From NCBI RefSeq assembly GCF_014203595.1, contig NZ_JACHJK010000005.1, positions 90,006-154,005 on the forward strand: 64,000 nt of DNA, read 5' to 3'. Of the stretch, positions 7,565-15,250 are shown in pieces. Each line of letters opens with the position of its first letter. The stretch's first letter is position 1. The position numbers were made by a program, and so were the translations under genes. The notes under the pieces are model-generated. The model made no database searches and was not told the origin of the DNA. It saw only the letters and a program-made list of their open reading frames with translations. The DNA is from Streptomyces echinatus (GTDB lineage: Bacteria; Actinomycetota; Actinomycetes; Streptomycetales; Streptomycetaceae).

Positions 7565-7894
7565 TCAGTTTTCGACTCGTCCGGTTTTGATCAGCCAATC
7601 CAAAACGCCCGCCGCTTCGCTGTCGTCTTTTGCGCGTGCGGCAAGGGCTACGCTGGAAAGATCCTGGGCACGCTGGGGCGTGACACCTGTCCGCCGGGCG
7701 GCGATGATAAACCTAATCGACTCCGGACGCTCGACCCAGAGAGAGTATTCAACGTCGGTAAGCCCGAGAAACTGGTGTAGCGGACCGAGATCATCGGATG
7801 AGTCATGCCACTCATCAACGTAGTCGTCGATGTCCATGAGTAGAGCCTGACCTGACATCACCCGGTCGACGAAGGTGGCTTCCTGACTAGACAT
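7565..7894 (-). CDS. Small protein with antitoxin/repressor-like C-terminus
   Basis: The product has 109 residues from ATG 7894 behind a strong AAAGGAGAGG site. The acidic N-terminal half (DIDDYVDEWHDS) is followed by FLGLTDVEYSLWVERPESI and a short helical region (RRTGVTPQRAQDL) resembling a degenerate XRE helix-turn-helix. Proteins of this type often sit next to ImmA/IrrE genes. Its start overlaps the end of the RNase-like gene by eight bases. It is the best candidate for the antitoxin or immunity partner and for an autorepressor of the operon, but this is positional inference. Confidence 0.65.
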   Translation of the reverse strand: MSSQEATFVDRVMSGQALLMDIDDYVDEWHDSSDDLGPLHQFLGLTDVEYSLWVERPESIRFIIAARRTGVTPQRAQDLSSVALAARAKDDSEAAGVLDWLIKTGRVEN

Positions 7895-8120
7895 CGATCC
7901 GCCTCTCCTTTCTTGCGTCCTTGATCCTCACTCCTGTTACGGCGTCCAACGCGCCGAGATGGCGACCTCGCGCGTTGAACACTTCGATCTCTCCGTGGAG
8001 CCTGTCCCAAGTGTAGTAGCGTTGCTTGTCTTTAGAACGCCACCGCATCTCGCCGTTGAACGCGCCCAAGTACTCCTGGTTGTCGAGGAAGCAGGGACGC
8101 GGCCTGGGTATGTAGGACAA
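7887..8120 (-). CDS. Free-standing colicin E3-type ribonuclease domain (toxin candidate)
   Basis: The product has 77 residues from TTG 8120, with GGGAG six bases upstream and an in-frame stop further up. Residues 35-60 read YYTWDRLHGEIEVFN, then RGRHLGALDAVTG. This matches the catalytic core of colicin E3 (WDSQHGELE with a following HLG.xDPxTG), including the Asp, His and Glu residues known there; here D39, H42, E44 and E46. Colicin E3 cleaves 16S rRNA in the decoding site. No translocation or receptor domain is present, so the protein should act inside the cell that makes it. The catalytic assignment is by motif; activity is unproven. Confidence 0.75.
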   Translation of the reverse strand: MSYIPRPRPCFLDNQEYLGAFNGEMRWRSKDKQRYYTWDRLHGEIEVFNARGRHLGALDAVTGVRIKDARKERRIDV

Positions 8121-8136
8121 CAGCGACTCCCGGTAA

Positions 8137-8167
8137 CTCTCAGTGAGAGATCGATGCTACCCGTAGC
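8137..8167. promoter_or_regulatory. Paired palindromes upstream of toxin operon
   Basis: CTCTCA-G-TGAGAG (8137-8149) and GCTAC-CC-GTAGC (8156-8167) lie just upstream of the TTG start at 8120. Their position fits operators for an autoregulatory antitoxin or repressor. No binding protein is proven. Confidence 0.45.
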
Positions 8168-8665
8168 ACTCCTGCAAGGCTGAGGATTTGCTCGGATCCA
8201 GTCGCGAGCGCCCTTGACCTGCCCCCCATGCCCGCGGCCAGTCTCTAGTGACGGCTTTCCGCACCCCGAGAGCATCAACCGGTCGAGCTGCCCAAGCCGA
8301 GGCTCCCGCATCGTTGGCATGGGCTGGCCATTGTGGCTCGCTGGTCGACCGTAATGGCAGCGCGTCGGAGACCGGCGGGGGTGGAACGAGGCATACGCGT
8401 GCGCCGTCGGTCGGCTCACCCGTCGTCGTGGCTGACTGTCGTCGGCTGAGGTTCACGCGCGTCGAAGCGAGGGGTGCCAGCAGTCGGCCGGGTGTGGCGA
8501 AGCTGGGCCGTCTCTGGGCCGTCCGAGGCTGCTCGACAGCGGCCAAGGACGACCAATGACGACCACCAGGCGCAGGAGCCGACCGGCTCTGAGCAGCGAA
8601 AACGCAGCTCATCAAGATCGCCGACAAGACCCAGGGCAAGAAGAAGTAAGTTCGGTGATCAAGCC
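8168..8665. other. Gene-poor junction DNA
   Basis: No supported gene is visible. A short frame ending at the TAA of 8647-8649 encodes a Lys-rich tail (QLIKIADKTQGKKK) that looks like the end of a lost gene, but no start or upstream part remains. The promoter of the leftward toxin operon should lie at its left edge. Confidence 0.4.
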
Positions 8666-8694
8666 CCTGACCTGCTCTTACAGCGCAGGTCAGG
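8666..8694. terminator. Ten-bp perfect hairpin, probable terminator
   Basis: CCTGACCTGC and GCAGGTCAGG form a perfect 10-bp stem around TCTTACAGC. There is no T-run. Stems of this sequence type occur at the edges of streptomycete integrated elements. It lies between a gene-tail remnant and the truncated gene at 8700-8903. Confidence 0.55.
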
Positions 8695-8699
8695 AGCCT

Positions 8700-8903
8700 T
8701 CAGCTTGGCTGCGTAATCGGCATCGTGTGCCGCCTGCGGATCTTGTTCAGGGTCGGTGACTGGCACTCCTTGTGGACTGCCAGCAAGGTCGTCATTGCGC
8801 GTGAGTCTTTGGTCTCGCCAACCTGGCGAGCCGCGAAGACGAGCGCAGCGACGACGCATAACACGCTTAAGGCAGAGCTCACCGCACCGATTGCATCCCG
8901 CAT
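8700..8903 (-). pseudogene. Truncated membrane-protein gene remnant
   Basis: The 67-residue frame starts with a convincing signal-anchor (AIGAVSSALSVLCVVAALVF) followed by ARQVGETKDSRAMTTLLAVH and HKECQSPTLNKIRRR. That is the beginning of a family of one-helix membrane proteins normally well over 150 residues. The frame ends soon after, with an unrelated tail close to the hairpin at 8666. I read it as a 5' fragment cut off by rearrangement at the junction, though a genuine short protein cannot be excluded. Confidence 0.45.
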
Positions 8904-9243
8904 GCTTGTGCACGCTCCGGTATGAGAAGAGTTCGCCGTCCTTCGGGATGTACCCTCCCCGGCGCGTGGAGAGGCGCTCAGCCCCGGCGTTCCGGCCTGA
9001 GTGCCCTGTTGGGAGCCTTCCGGGCGCGGTCGCGACTGCTTGGCACCGGAAGCCTGCTCTCGCGAAGGCAGGCGTCATCCCGCAGGCCACTCCTGGCTGG
9101 TTGTTCGCTCGCCGTTCCGGAGACGGCCGCAGTGGAGCGCATCGTGGCGGCGGATTGACCGGGGGCCGGGCCGGCAGGACGCGAAAACGCGCAGTTACTT
9201 TCCCTGCCCTGGGAACTCGGAAGGCGACGGGATACTGGAGATC

Positions 9244-9271
9244 CATGTCGGTCGAACCATGTCGGTCGAAC
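9244..9271. repeat. Tandem 14-bp direct repeat
   Basis: CATGTCGGTCGAAC occurs twice in immediate succession, 26 bp before the start of the first GAF-ANTAR gene. The position suits a promoter-proximal regulatory repeat. Confidence 0.7.
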
Positions 9272-9296
9272 ATCCGCCGCACCGGGGGTGATATCC

Positions 9297-10211
9297 ATGC
9301 CGCCCGAGGGATCCGGGTCGCCGGCCGGTGGTGGCCTGCCGCCCGATGCCGAAGTCCGGCTGAGGATCAGCGAGACGCTGGCCGCCGCCGCACGCGGTGC
9401 CGATGACCCGCAAGCGGTGCCCAGCGCGCTCTGCGCCGCCTGCGTGCGGCTGCTGCCCATCGCCGGGGCCTCCGTCTCGATCTCCGGCGGCACGGGTATC
9501 CGGATGACGTGGTGCGCCAGCGACCGGGTCGCCTCCCGGCTGGCCGAACTGCAGTACACCCTGGGTGACGGCCCCTGCCAGAGCGCGCTCGACGAGGGCG
9601 CCCCGATCCTCGCGGCCGACCTCGCCGCGGGTCCCGACGCCCGCCGCTGGCCGATCTTCGCGCACGAGGCGGTGGGACTCGGCGTCCGCGCGGTGTTCTC
9701 GCTGCCGCTCGGCGTCAGCGGGGCCGCCGTCGGCACGCTCGACCTGTACAGCCACCGGTCGGGCGGCCTCGCGGAACCGGACCTGCGGACGGCGCTGTGG
9801 GTGCGCGACGCGGTCACCTTCGCCCTGATGAACCTCCAGGCCACCGACCACGGCGACCACGGCGGCACCGGGGAGGACACGGAGAACGAGGTAGCGTCCT
9901 GGGTGGCGGCGTCCGAGACCGACCACACCGAGGTCTACCAGGCGGTCGGCATGGTGATGGTGCAGCTGGACACGGATCCCGAGCAGGCCCTGGACCGGCT
10001 GCGGGCCCGCGCGTACGCCGGGGGCCGCACGGTCAGCCAGGTGGCCCGGGACGTCCTGGCCCGCCGTCTGAGCTTCCGGCCGGAGGCGCACGACGACCCG
10101 GGCCCTCCCCTCGGCGGTGACCCCGGGCGGCGCGGCGGTGATCCCGGACGCCCCCTCGGGGCGGACGACGAGCGGGACAGCGGTGACGAGGGAAAGGACG
10201 GTGAACGGTGA
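9297..10211 (+). CDS. GAF-ANTAR domain regulator
   Basis: The product has 304 residues from ATG 9297 (GGGGGTG six bases upstream). Residues about 35-175 form a GAF domain (YTLGDGPCQSALDEG, then FSLPLGVSGAAVGTLDLYS). Residues about 205-260 form an ANTAR RNA-binding domain (VYQAVGMVMVQLDTD, ALDRLRARAYAGG). ANTAR proteins prevent transcription termination by binding paired hairpins in leader RNA, with the GAF domain sensing a small ligand or partner. The C-terminal 40 residues are a disordered Gly/Asp/Arg-rich tail. The next gene starts inside its stop codon (TGATG), so both are cotranslated. Confidence 0.85.
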   Translation: MPPEGSGSPAGGGLPPDAEVRLRISETLAAAARGADDPQAVPSALCAACVRLLPIAGASVSISGGTGIRMTWCASDRVASRLAELQYTLGDGPCQSALDEGAPILAADLAAGPDARRWPIFAHEAVGLGVRAVFSLPLGVSGAAVGTLDLYSHRSGGLAEPDLRTALWVRDAVTFALMNLQATDHGDHGGTGEDTENEVASWVAASETDHTEVYQAVGMVMVQLDTDPEQALDRLRARAYAGGRTVSQVARDVLARRLSFRPEAHDDPGPPLGGDPGRRGGDPGRPLGADDERDSGDEGKDGER

Positions 10212-10960
10212 TGGGCCGTGAACAGCAGCTCGCCGAGGCGCTCGTCGGGCTGGCCGACTCGTTCGCCGACGACATCGACCCCGTCGTCCTGGCCGACCGG
10301 CTGGCGCGCAACTGCGTCGAGCTCACCGGCGTGGACGCGGTCGGCGTCCTGGCGGTCTCCTCCCGCGGCGACCTGCGCACGATGGCGGTCACCGAGGAAC
10401 GGGCCGCCTTCCTGGAGTTCTTCCAGCTGCAGGCCGACGAGGGGCCCTGCCTGGACGCCTTCCGGGAAGGCCACCGTATCGACGTACCCGACCTGGAGGG
10501 CAGCGCCGAACGGTGGCCCGTCATGGCTCCCTTCGCCGTCCGGTGCGGCTACCGCTCCCTGCACGCGCTCCCGCTGCGCGTGCACCGGCAGAGCGTCGGC
10601 GCGGTCAACCTGCTGCTGCGCCGGCCCGGGGGACTGACCGCGCTGGACGTGGAGCTGGCCCAGGCCCTCGCCGACGTCGCGGCCGTCGCCCTGGTCAGCT
10701 GGCGCCCGGAGGCGCCACGGGCCACCGACATCAGCAACCGCGTCCAGGTCGCCCTCGCGGCGAAGGCGACCGTCGACATGGCCACCGGCATGCTCGCGGA
10801 GACCGGCGGCCTCACCCTGGAGGAAGCCCGCAGGGCCCTGCGCCGGTACGCCGAGCACCACCACGCACGCCTCACGGACATCGCCCACGCCCTGGTCCGG
10901 CGCGCCCTGCGGCCGGACACCGTCCTCGCGGGCCTACCGGACGCCGACCGGGCTGACTAG
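10211..10960 (+). CDS. GAF-ANTAR domain regulator, second copy
   Basis: The product has 249 residues from ATG 10211 (GTG 10208 is possible). It repeats the architecture of its neighbour without the disordered tail: GAF at about 20-170 (LQADEGPCLDAFREG, LHALPLRVHRQSVGAVN), ANTAR at about 175-235 (VDMATGMLAETGGLTLEEAR). The pair probably arose by duplication and may form a heterodimer. Its RNA targets are unknown. Confidence 0.85.
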   Translation: MGREQQLAEALVGLADSFADDIDPVVLADRLARNCVELTGVDAVGVLAVSSRGDLRTMAVTEERAAFLEFFQLQADEGPCLDAFREGHRIDVPDLEGSAERWPVMAPFAVRCGYRSLHALPLRVHRQSVGAVNLLLRRPGGLTALDVELAQALADVAAVALVSWRPEAPRATDISNRVQVALAAKATVDMATGMLAETGGLTLEEARRALRRYAEHHHARLTDIAHALVRRALRPDTVLAGLPDADRAD

Positions 10961-11070
10961 CCCCCCGTAGCGGACTAGCCTTGAGGTGTGCCGGGCCGCG
11001 CACCGGGTGGCGAGCCGTGCGACCCCGGACTCTTGCGGCGGGCGGCAGGCATACAGCCGGGAGGCCCGTC

Positions 11071-12255
11071 ATGCCGAACTTCTCCTGCCGGACTGTGCTC
11101 GACATGAACCTGCCCGGCCTGGTGACGGGCCGGCTGACCGTGCTGGCGGTGTACGGCGACACCGGAGTCGGCACCGCCCTGGAGTTCGCGCTCGCCGCGC
11201 AGGGGGACACCCAGCTGGTCGTCGACCTGGGCAGCCTGGACCGGCTGTCCCCGGACGCGGCCGAGATCCTGCTGCGGTTCGCCGCGGCCGGGGCCGCCCG
11301 GGGCCGCCTCCTGCGACTGGCCGCCTGCACCGCCGACGCGGCCGCCGTCCTGGCCCGCGCCCGCAGCACCGGAACCGCGGGGCCCGAGCTGTATCCGACG
11401 GTGCCCGAAGCGCTGACGGCCGCCGTCACCTCCGCCGCCGCCTCCGGCACGGGCGCGGCGCCGAGTCCCGCGCTGCGTCCGCACGCCCTGCGGCTGCGGC
11501 ACGAGCTGCTCGCGCACGCCCGGATCGCCCGCGCGCAGGGGCTGCTGGTGGAGCGCTACGGCCTACGGGACCCGCGGTCCGCCGGCGTCCTGCTGCGCGG
11601 CGTCGCCCGGACGCACGGGCTGAGCCGCGCGGGGCTGGCCGCCACGCTCACCAAGACACCGCCGCCGGTGCCCGGCGAGCCGTGGTTCACGGACGCCGGA
11701 GCCACCGCCCAGCCCGCCGTCGGCTTCCTCGGCCCGCCGGACGGCCGGCCGCTCACCCAGGCGGCCTTCCTGGACGCGCTGCGGGACGCAGTCTGCGCGG
11801 CCGCGCACGCGCGGATGGCCGACGTCCAGCTCCTGGACCGGGCCGACAACACGCTGTGGCTGGAGTCCCACTGCGGATTCTCCGACGAGTTCGTCCGCTT
11901 CTTCGCGGTGATCGACGACGCCGGTACGACGGCCTGCGGCGAGGCCGCCCGCAAGAGCGAACGCGTCGTCGTGGACGACGTCGTCACCGCACCCTTCTTC
12001 GACGAGGACTCGCGGGCCGTGCTGCTCGCCGCCCACTGCCGCTCCCTGCAGAGCACGCCGATCCCGGGTGCCGGCGGCCTGCCGCAGGGCATGTTCTCCA
12101 CCCACCACGCCCGGCCGTGCCACGCCTACACCGAGGCCGAACTCGGCACCCTGGACCGGATCGCCCGGGAGGCGGGGGCCTGGCTGGACTGGCACCGGAA
12201 GATCACGCTCCACAGCGCCCTGGAGGATCTGCACCGCCGCGCGCTCCTGTCCTGA
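11071..12255 (+). CDS. STAS-ANTAR-GAF regulator with shuffled domain order
   Basis: The product has 394 residues from ATG 11071, with GGGAGG six bases upstream. Residues about 10-105 resemble a STAS domain (VVDLGSLDRLSPDAAEILLR), residues 130-190 an ANTAR domain (ARIARAQGLLVERYGL, VARTHGLSRAGLA), and residues 225-385 a GAF domain (LDRADNTLWLESHCGFSDEF). GAF normally precedes ANTAR, so this order is unusual. The STAS module suggests input from an anti-sigma/HATPase partner switch. It lies 110 bp after the two GAF-ANTAR genes and may have its own promoter. Confidence 0.8.
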   Translation: MPNFSCRTVLDMNLPGLVTGRLTVLAVYGDTGVGTALEFALAAQGDTQLVVDLGSLDRLSPDAAEILLRFAAAGAARGRLLRLAACTADAAAVLARARSTGTAGPELYPTVPEALTAAVTSAAASGTGAAPSPALRPHALRLRHELLAHARIARAQGLLVERYGLRDPRSAGVLLRGVARTHGLSRAGLAATLTKTPPPVPGEPWFTDAGATAQPAVGFLGPPDGRPLTQAAFLDALRDAVCAAAHARMADVQLLDRADNTLWLESHCGFSDEFVRFFAVIDDAGTTACGEAARKSERVVVDDVVTAPFFDEDSRAVLLAAHCRSLQSTPIPGAGGLPQGMFSTHHARPCHAYTEAELGTLDRIAREAGAWLDWHRKITLHSALEDLHRRALLS

Positions 12256-12260
12256 GTCCG

Positions 12261-12308
12261 GGATCCGGAGAACCGGAGAACCGGGGATCCGGAGAACCGG
12301 GGATCCGG
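12261..12308. repeat. Short tandem repeat GGATCCGGAGAACCGG
   Basis: The 16-bp unit occurs twice (12261-12276, 12285-12300), with partial copies between and after. It lies immediately downstream of the STAS-ANTAR-GAF gene and before the convergent DUF4242 gene. No hairpin with a T-run is obvious. Confidence 0.6.
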
Positions 12309-12338
12309 CGGGAGCCCGACGCGCAGCGACGGCGAGCC

Positions 12339-12587
12339 TCAGACCTGCAGCGGTACCGGATGGACCTCGTCCGCGCGGTGCCCCGCGCGTTCGTGGACGC
12401 GCTGGACGGCTTCGGCCGAGGGGGCCTCGGAGAGGCAGTAGATGTGCCCCGACTCCGGGTCCGCCCAGGCGTGCTCGAAGTGCACCGACTCGTCCTTCTC
12501 GATGGCGAGATCGGCCTTGTGCGCCTCCAGCAGCTGCTCGGCCGTGATGCCCTGCATGCCGCGGTGCACGTCCATGAACTTGGCCAT
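12339..12587 (-). CDS. SCO4226-type nickel-binding protein (DUF4242)
   Basis: The product has 82 residues from ATG 12587 with AAGGAGG seven bases upstream. It begins MAKFMDVHRGMQGITAEQLL and contains SVHFEHAWADPESGHIYCLS, matching my recollection of S. coelicolor SCO4226, a dimeric ferredoxin-like protein shown to bind nickel. A longer in-frame extension upstream lacks a credible start. The adjacent small gene encodes a Cys-rich protein, suggesting a metal-handling pair. Cytoplasmic; physiological role uncertain. Confidence 0.85.
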   Translation of the reverse strand: MAKFMDVHRGMQGITAEQLLEAHKADLAIEKDESVHFEHAWADPESGHIYCLSEAPSAEAVQRVHERAGHRADEVHPVPLQV

Positions 12588-12736
12588 GACCACGCCTCCT
12601 TCCGACCGGTCCGTCCCACACGTCCATGCTGCGCCCGGCGCGGAGGATGGGCATCCGGTACGGCGGAGGGCCGGTGTGGGCCCGGTACGGCGGAGGGCCG
12701 GTGGGAACCGCGTTCCCACCGGCCCAGAGTCGTCGT

Positions 12737-12892
12737 TCAGCCGCACTGGCAGGGGTTGCCCGACTGGCACCCGCAGCCGCAGCCCGAGCCGCAGCCGCAC
12801 GCGCCGAACAGCGGCAGGCTCCTGATCTCGACGGGCTGCTCGGTCTCGCGCTCCTGTGTGGGGTCGGGCGTGGTTCCGGGGGATTCGGCCAT
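12737..12892 (-). CDS. 51-residue Cys-rich putative metal-binding protein
   Basis: The gene runs from ATG 12892 (GGAGGG five bases upstream) to TGA 12737-12739. The first 30 residues are acidic and probably disordered. The last 20 are packed with seven cysteines at positions 32, 34, 38, 40, 42, 48 and 50 (ACGCGSGCGCGCQ, then NPCQCG). This CxC-rich tail resembles metallothionein-like or Fe-S/Zn binding tails. It lies 149 bp upstream of, and on the same strand as, the nickel-binding DUF4242 gene. The gene is short enough to be missed by automated callers; its function is unknown. Confidence 0.7.
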   Translation of the reverse strand: MAESPGTTPDPTQERETEQPVEIRSLPLFGACGCGSGCGCGCQSGNPCQCG

Positions 12893-13010
12893 GGGTCCCT
12901 CCTAGACCTCGGGGCAGGGGTGCCCTCGCCCATTTCATGCCCGTCCGGCCGGGCGCATCAACGGCGCACGGAGGCGCCCGGCCGGAAACTCCCTGGCTCC
13001 CCCCGGGGAG

Positions 13011-13700
13011 TTACGCGCCCTCGACGCCCGTCACCGGCTGGATGTCCTGCTGGAGGTCGTCCGCGTGCTCGCCGGTGACCAGGTAGACCACGCGCTTGGC
13101 GACGGCCACGGCGTGGTCGGCGTACCGCTCGTAGTAGCGGCCCAGCAGGGTGACGTCGACGGCCGTCTCGATGCCGTGCTTCCATCGGTCGTCGATCAGG
13201 TGCTGGAAGAGCGTGCGGTGCAGGAGGTCCATCTCGTCGTCGTCCTGCTCCAGCTGGAGCGCGAGGTCGACGTCCTTCGTGATGATCACCTCGGCGGCCT
13301 TCGCCATCAGACGCTGCGCGAGCTGGCCCATCTCCAGGATCGTGGCGTGCAGGTCCTGCGGGACCGCGCGCGCCGGGAAGCGCAGCCGGGCCAGCTTCGC
13401 CACATGCTGGGCGAGGTCGCCGGAGCGCTCCAGATCCGCCGACATCCGCAGCGACGTGACCACTATCCGCAGATCCGTCGCCACCGGCTGCTGCCGGGCC
13501 AGCAGGGCTATCGCCCGGGCCTCCAGGTCGTGCTGGAGCTCGTCGACCTTCTGGTCGGCCTCGATCACGCTCTCGGCCAGCTTCAGATCGGAGTCGAGGA
13601 TGGCGGTCGTGGCGCGCCCGATGGCCGAGCCGACCAGCCTGGCCATCTCCACCAGTCCGTCGCCGATCGAGTCAAGTTCCTCGTGGTACGCGTCCCGCAT
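13011..13700 (-). CDS. phoU: PhoU phosphate signalling protein
   Basis: The product has 229 residues from ATG 13700 with GAGGGAA upstream. It has two three-helix PhoU repeats with the family's acidic metal-binding segments (ERSGDLAQHVAKLA near residue 92 and YYERYADHAVAVAKRV near 190). PhoU damps the PhoR-PhoP response and couples it to phosphate uptake. It is divergent from phoR-phoP across a 250-bp region containing PHO boxes, the arrangement seen in other streptomycetes. Confidence 0.95.
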   Translation of the reverse strand: MRDAYHEELDSIGDGLVEMARLVGSAIGRATTAILDSDLKLAESVIEADQKVDELQHDLEARAIALLARQQPVATDLRIVVTSLRMSADLERSGDLAQHVAKLARLRFPARAVPQDLHATILEMGQLAQRLMAKAAEVIITKDVDLALQLEQDDDEMDLLHRTLFQHLIDDRWKHGIETAVDVTLLGRYYERYADHAVAVAKRVVYLVTGEHADDLQQDIQPVTGVEGA

Positions 13701-13842
13701 CAGGGTTCCCTCTCGTGCGTCATCGTTCGGGGGTTCATTCGGGGTCCGGGGATCGTCGCGTCAAGCGTGCGCCTCCCGGCGAAACCGGTGGTACGAACCC
13801 CACGCTGCCACGCTGTGCCCCGTACGCGTCTGTTTCCGCCAC

Positions 13843-13875
13843 CCCAAATGAACCAATGCTGGCTCCAAGGTGAAC
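13843..13875 (-). promoter_or_regulatory. PHO box array between phoU and phoR
   Basis: On the minus strand, GTTCACCTTGG (13875-13865) and GTTCATTTGGG (13853-13843) are separated by one degenerate 11-mer, giving three 11-nt direct repeat units. This is the PhoP-binding pattern of Streptomyces (GTTCAYY-type units). It predicts PhoP autoregulation of the divergent phoR-phoP and phoU promoters. Confidence 0.75.
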
Positions 13876-13948
13876 TCTGGGCGACGAGTGTTCGAGGTCG
13901 CAGCTGGACGGCTGTGGGCATGTCGTACGGCATGCCTAACCTGGATGC

Positions 13949-15250
13949 ATGGACGTGAACGCGGCGGTCGCCGCAGCGGCAGCGATCGCCGGGGTGCTCA
14001 CCGGTGTCATCGCCATGCTGGCGTTCCGCTGGAGCGAACGCGACCAGAAGCGACCCACCAGGACTTCTTTGCACACCGATCCCGTACTCCCGCCCGGCGT
14101 GGACACCGTCTTGTCGGTGCTGCGCTCCTCCGCCGTGGTCCTCGACGAGGCCGACGCCGTGGTCAAGGCCAGTTCCGCCGCCTACGCCCTCGGGCTGGTG
14201 CGCGGCGGCAAACTCGCCGTGGAGCCGATGCTCCAGATGGCCCGGGACACCCGAAGAGACGGGGAGATACGCCAGGTCGAACTGGATCTGCCCCGGCGCG
14301 GCACCGGCCGCGGAGATGCCCTCGCCGTCTCCGCGCGCGTGGCCCCGCTCGGCTCTCGCCTGGTCCTGCTGCTGGTCGAGGATCTGACCGAGGCCCGCAG
14401 GATCGAGGCGGTGCGACGCGACTTCGTGGCGAACGTCAGCCATGAGCTGAAGACGCCCGTCGGCGCGCTCTCCCTCCTCTCCGAGGCCGTCATGGACGCC
14501 TCCGACGACCCCGAGGCGGTGCAGCGCTTCGCCGGCCGTATGCAGATCGAGGCGACCCGCCTGACCAACCTGGTCCAGGAACTGATCGACCTCTCCCGGG
14601 TGCAGAACGACGACCCGCTGGAGGACGCCGAGCCGGTCCGCGTGGACGAACTGGTCGCCGAGGCCATCGACCGCTGCCGCCACCAGGCCGGCACGAAGCA
14701 GATCACGATGGCCACGAACGTGTGGGCGCCCGAAGGGCCCGACCAGGGCGGTCCCGGTCGACGGGCGGGCGCCGCCGCCGACCTGCACGTCTGGGGAAAC
14801 CGGGGCCAGCTGGCCGCCGCCCTCGGCAACCTGGTCGAGAACGCCGTCAACTACTCCCCGGCCCGCACCCGCGTCGGCATAGCCGCCCGCCGGCTCACCG
14901 CCCCGGGCGGCGACATGATCGAACTCGCCGTGACCGACCAGGGCATCGGTATCTCCGACAGGGACAAGGAGCGCATCTTCGAGCGCTTCTACCGCGTCGA
15001 CCCGGCCCGCTCCCGGGCCACCGGCGGCACCGGCCTGGGTCTCGCGATCGTCAAGCACGTGGTCGCCTCGCACGGCGGGGAGGTCACGGTCTGGAGCGCC
15101 GAGGGCCAGGGCTCCACCTTCACCCTCAGACTGCCGGAGGCGGGCGCGGCCCGCGACCGTGCGCAACAGCACCCCGACCTCGAAGACGAGGCGGGCCCCG
15201 CTGACCCATCCCCGTACGAACCGCTTCCCGCCCCGGAGGTCCTTCCGTGA
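13949..15250 (+). CDS. phoR: PhoR (SenX3-like) sensor histidine kinase
   Basis: The product has 433 residues from ATG 13949. One membrane segment lies near residues 7-29, followed by a PAS-like region (about 50-150), a HisKA domain with the phospho-acceptor His in NVSHELKTPVGAL (about 168), and a HATPase domain with N box NLVENAVNYS and G boxes DQGIGISDRD and GGTGLGLAIVKHV. It senses phosphate limitation through the Pst/PhoU system and phosphorylates PhoP. A TAACCT element just upstream of the ATG suggests a leaderless transcript. It overlaps phoP by four bases. Confidence 0.93.
   Translation: MDVNAAVAAAAAIAGVLTGVIAMLAFRWSERDQKRPTRTSLHTDPVLPPGVDTVLSVLRSSAVVLDEADAVVKASSAAYALGLVRGGKLAVEPMLQMARDTRRDGEIRQVELDLPRRGTGRGDALAVSARVAPLGSRLVLLLVEDLTEARRIEAVRRDFVANVSHELKTPVGALSLLSEAVMDASDDPEAVQRFAGRMQIEATRLTNLVQELIDLSRVQNDDPLEDAEPVRVDELVAEAIDRCRHQAGTKQITMATNVWAPEGPDQGGPGRRAGAAADLHVWGNRGQLAAALGNLVENAVNYSPARTRVGIAARRLTAPGGDMIELAVTDQGIGISDRDKERIFERFYRVDPARSRATGGTGLGLAIVKHVVASHGGEVTVWSAEGQGSTFTLRLPEAGAARDRAQQHPDLEDEAGPADPSPYEPLPAPEVLP

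Noticed and set aside
8597..8649. Short Lys-rich reading frame as a gene
   Set aside because: An in-frame TGA lies just upstream and no start codon with a ribosome binding site exists; at most it is a gene-tail remnant.
12339..12938. Longer version of the DUF4242 gene, 199 residues
   Set aside because: The extra N-terminus is low-complexity and has no family match; ATG 12587 has a strong ribosome binding site and the family start.
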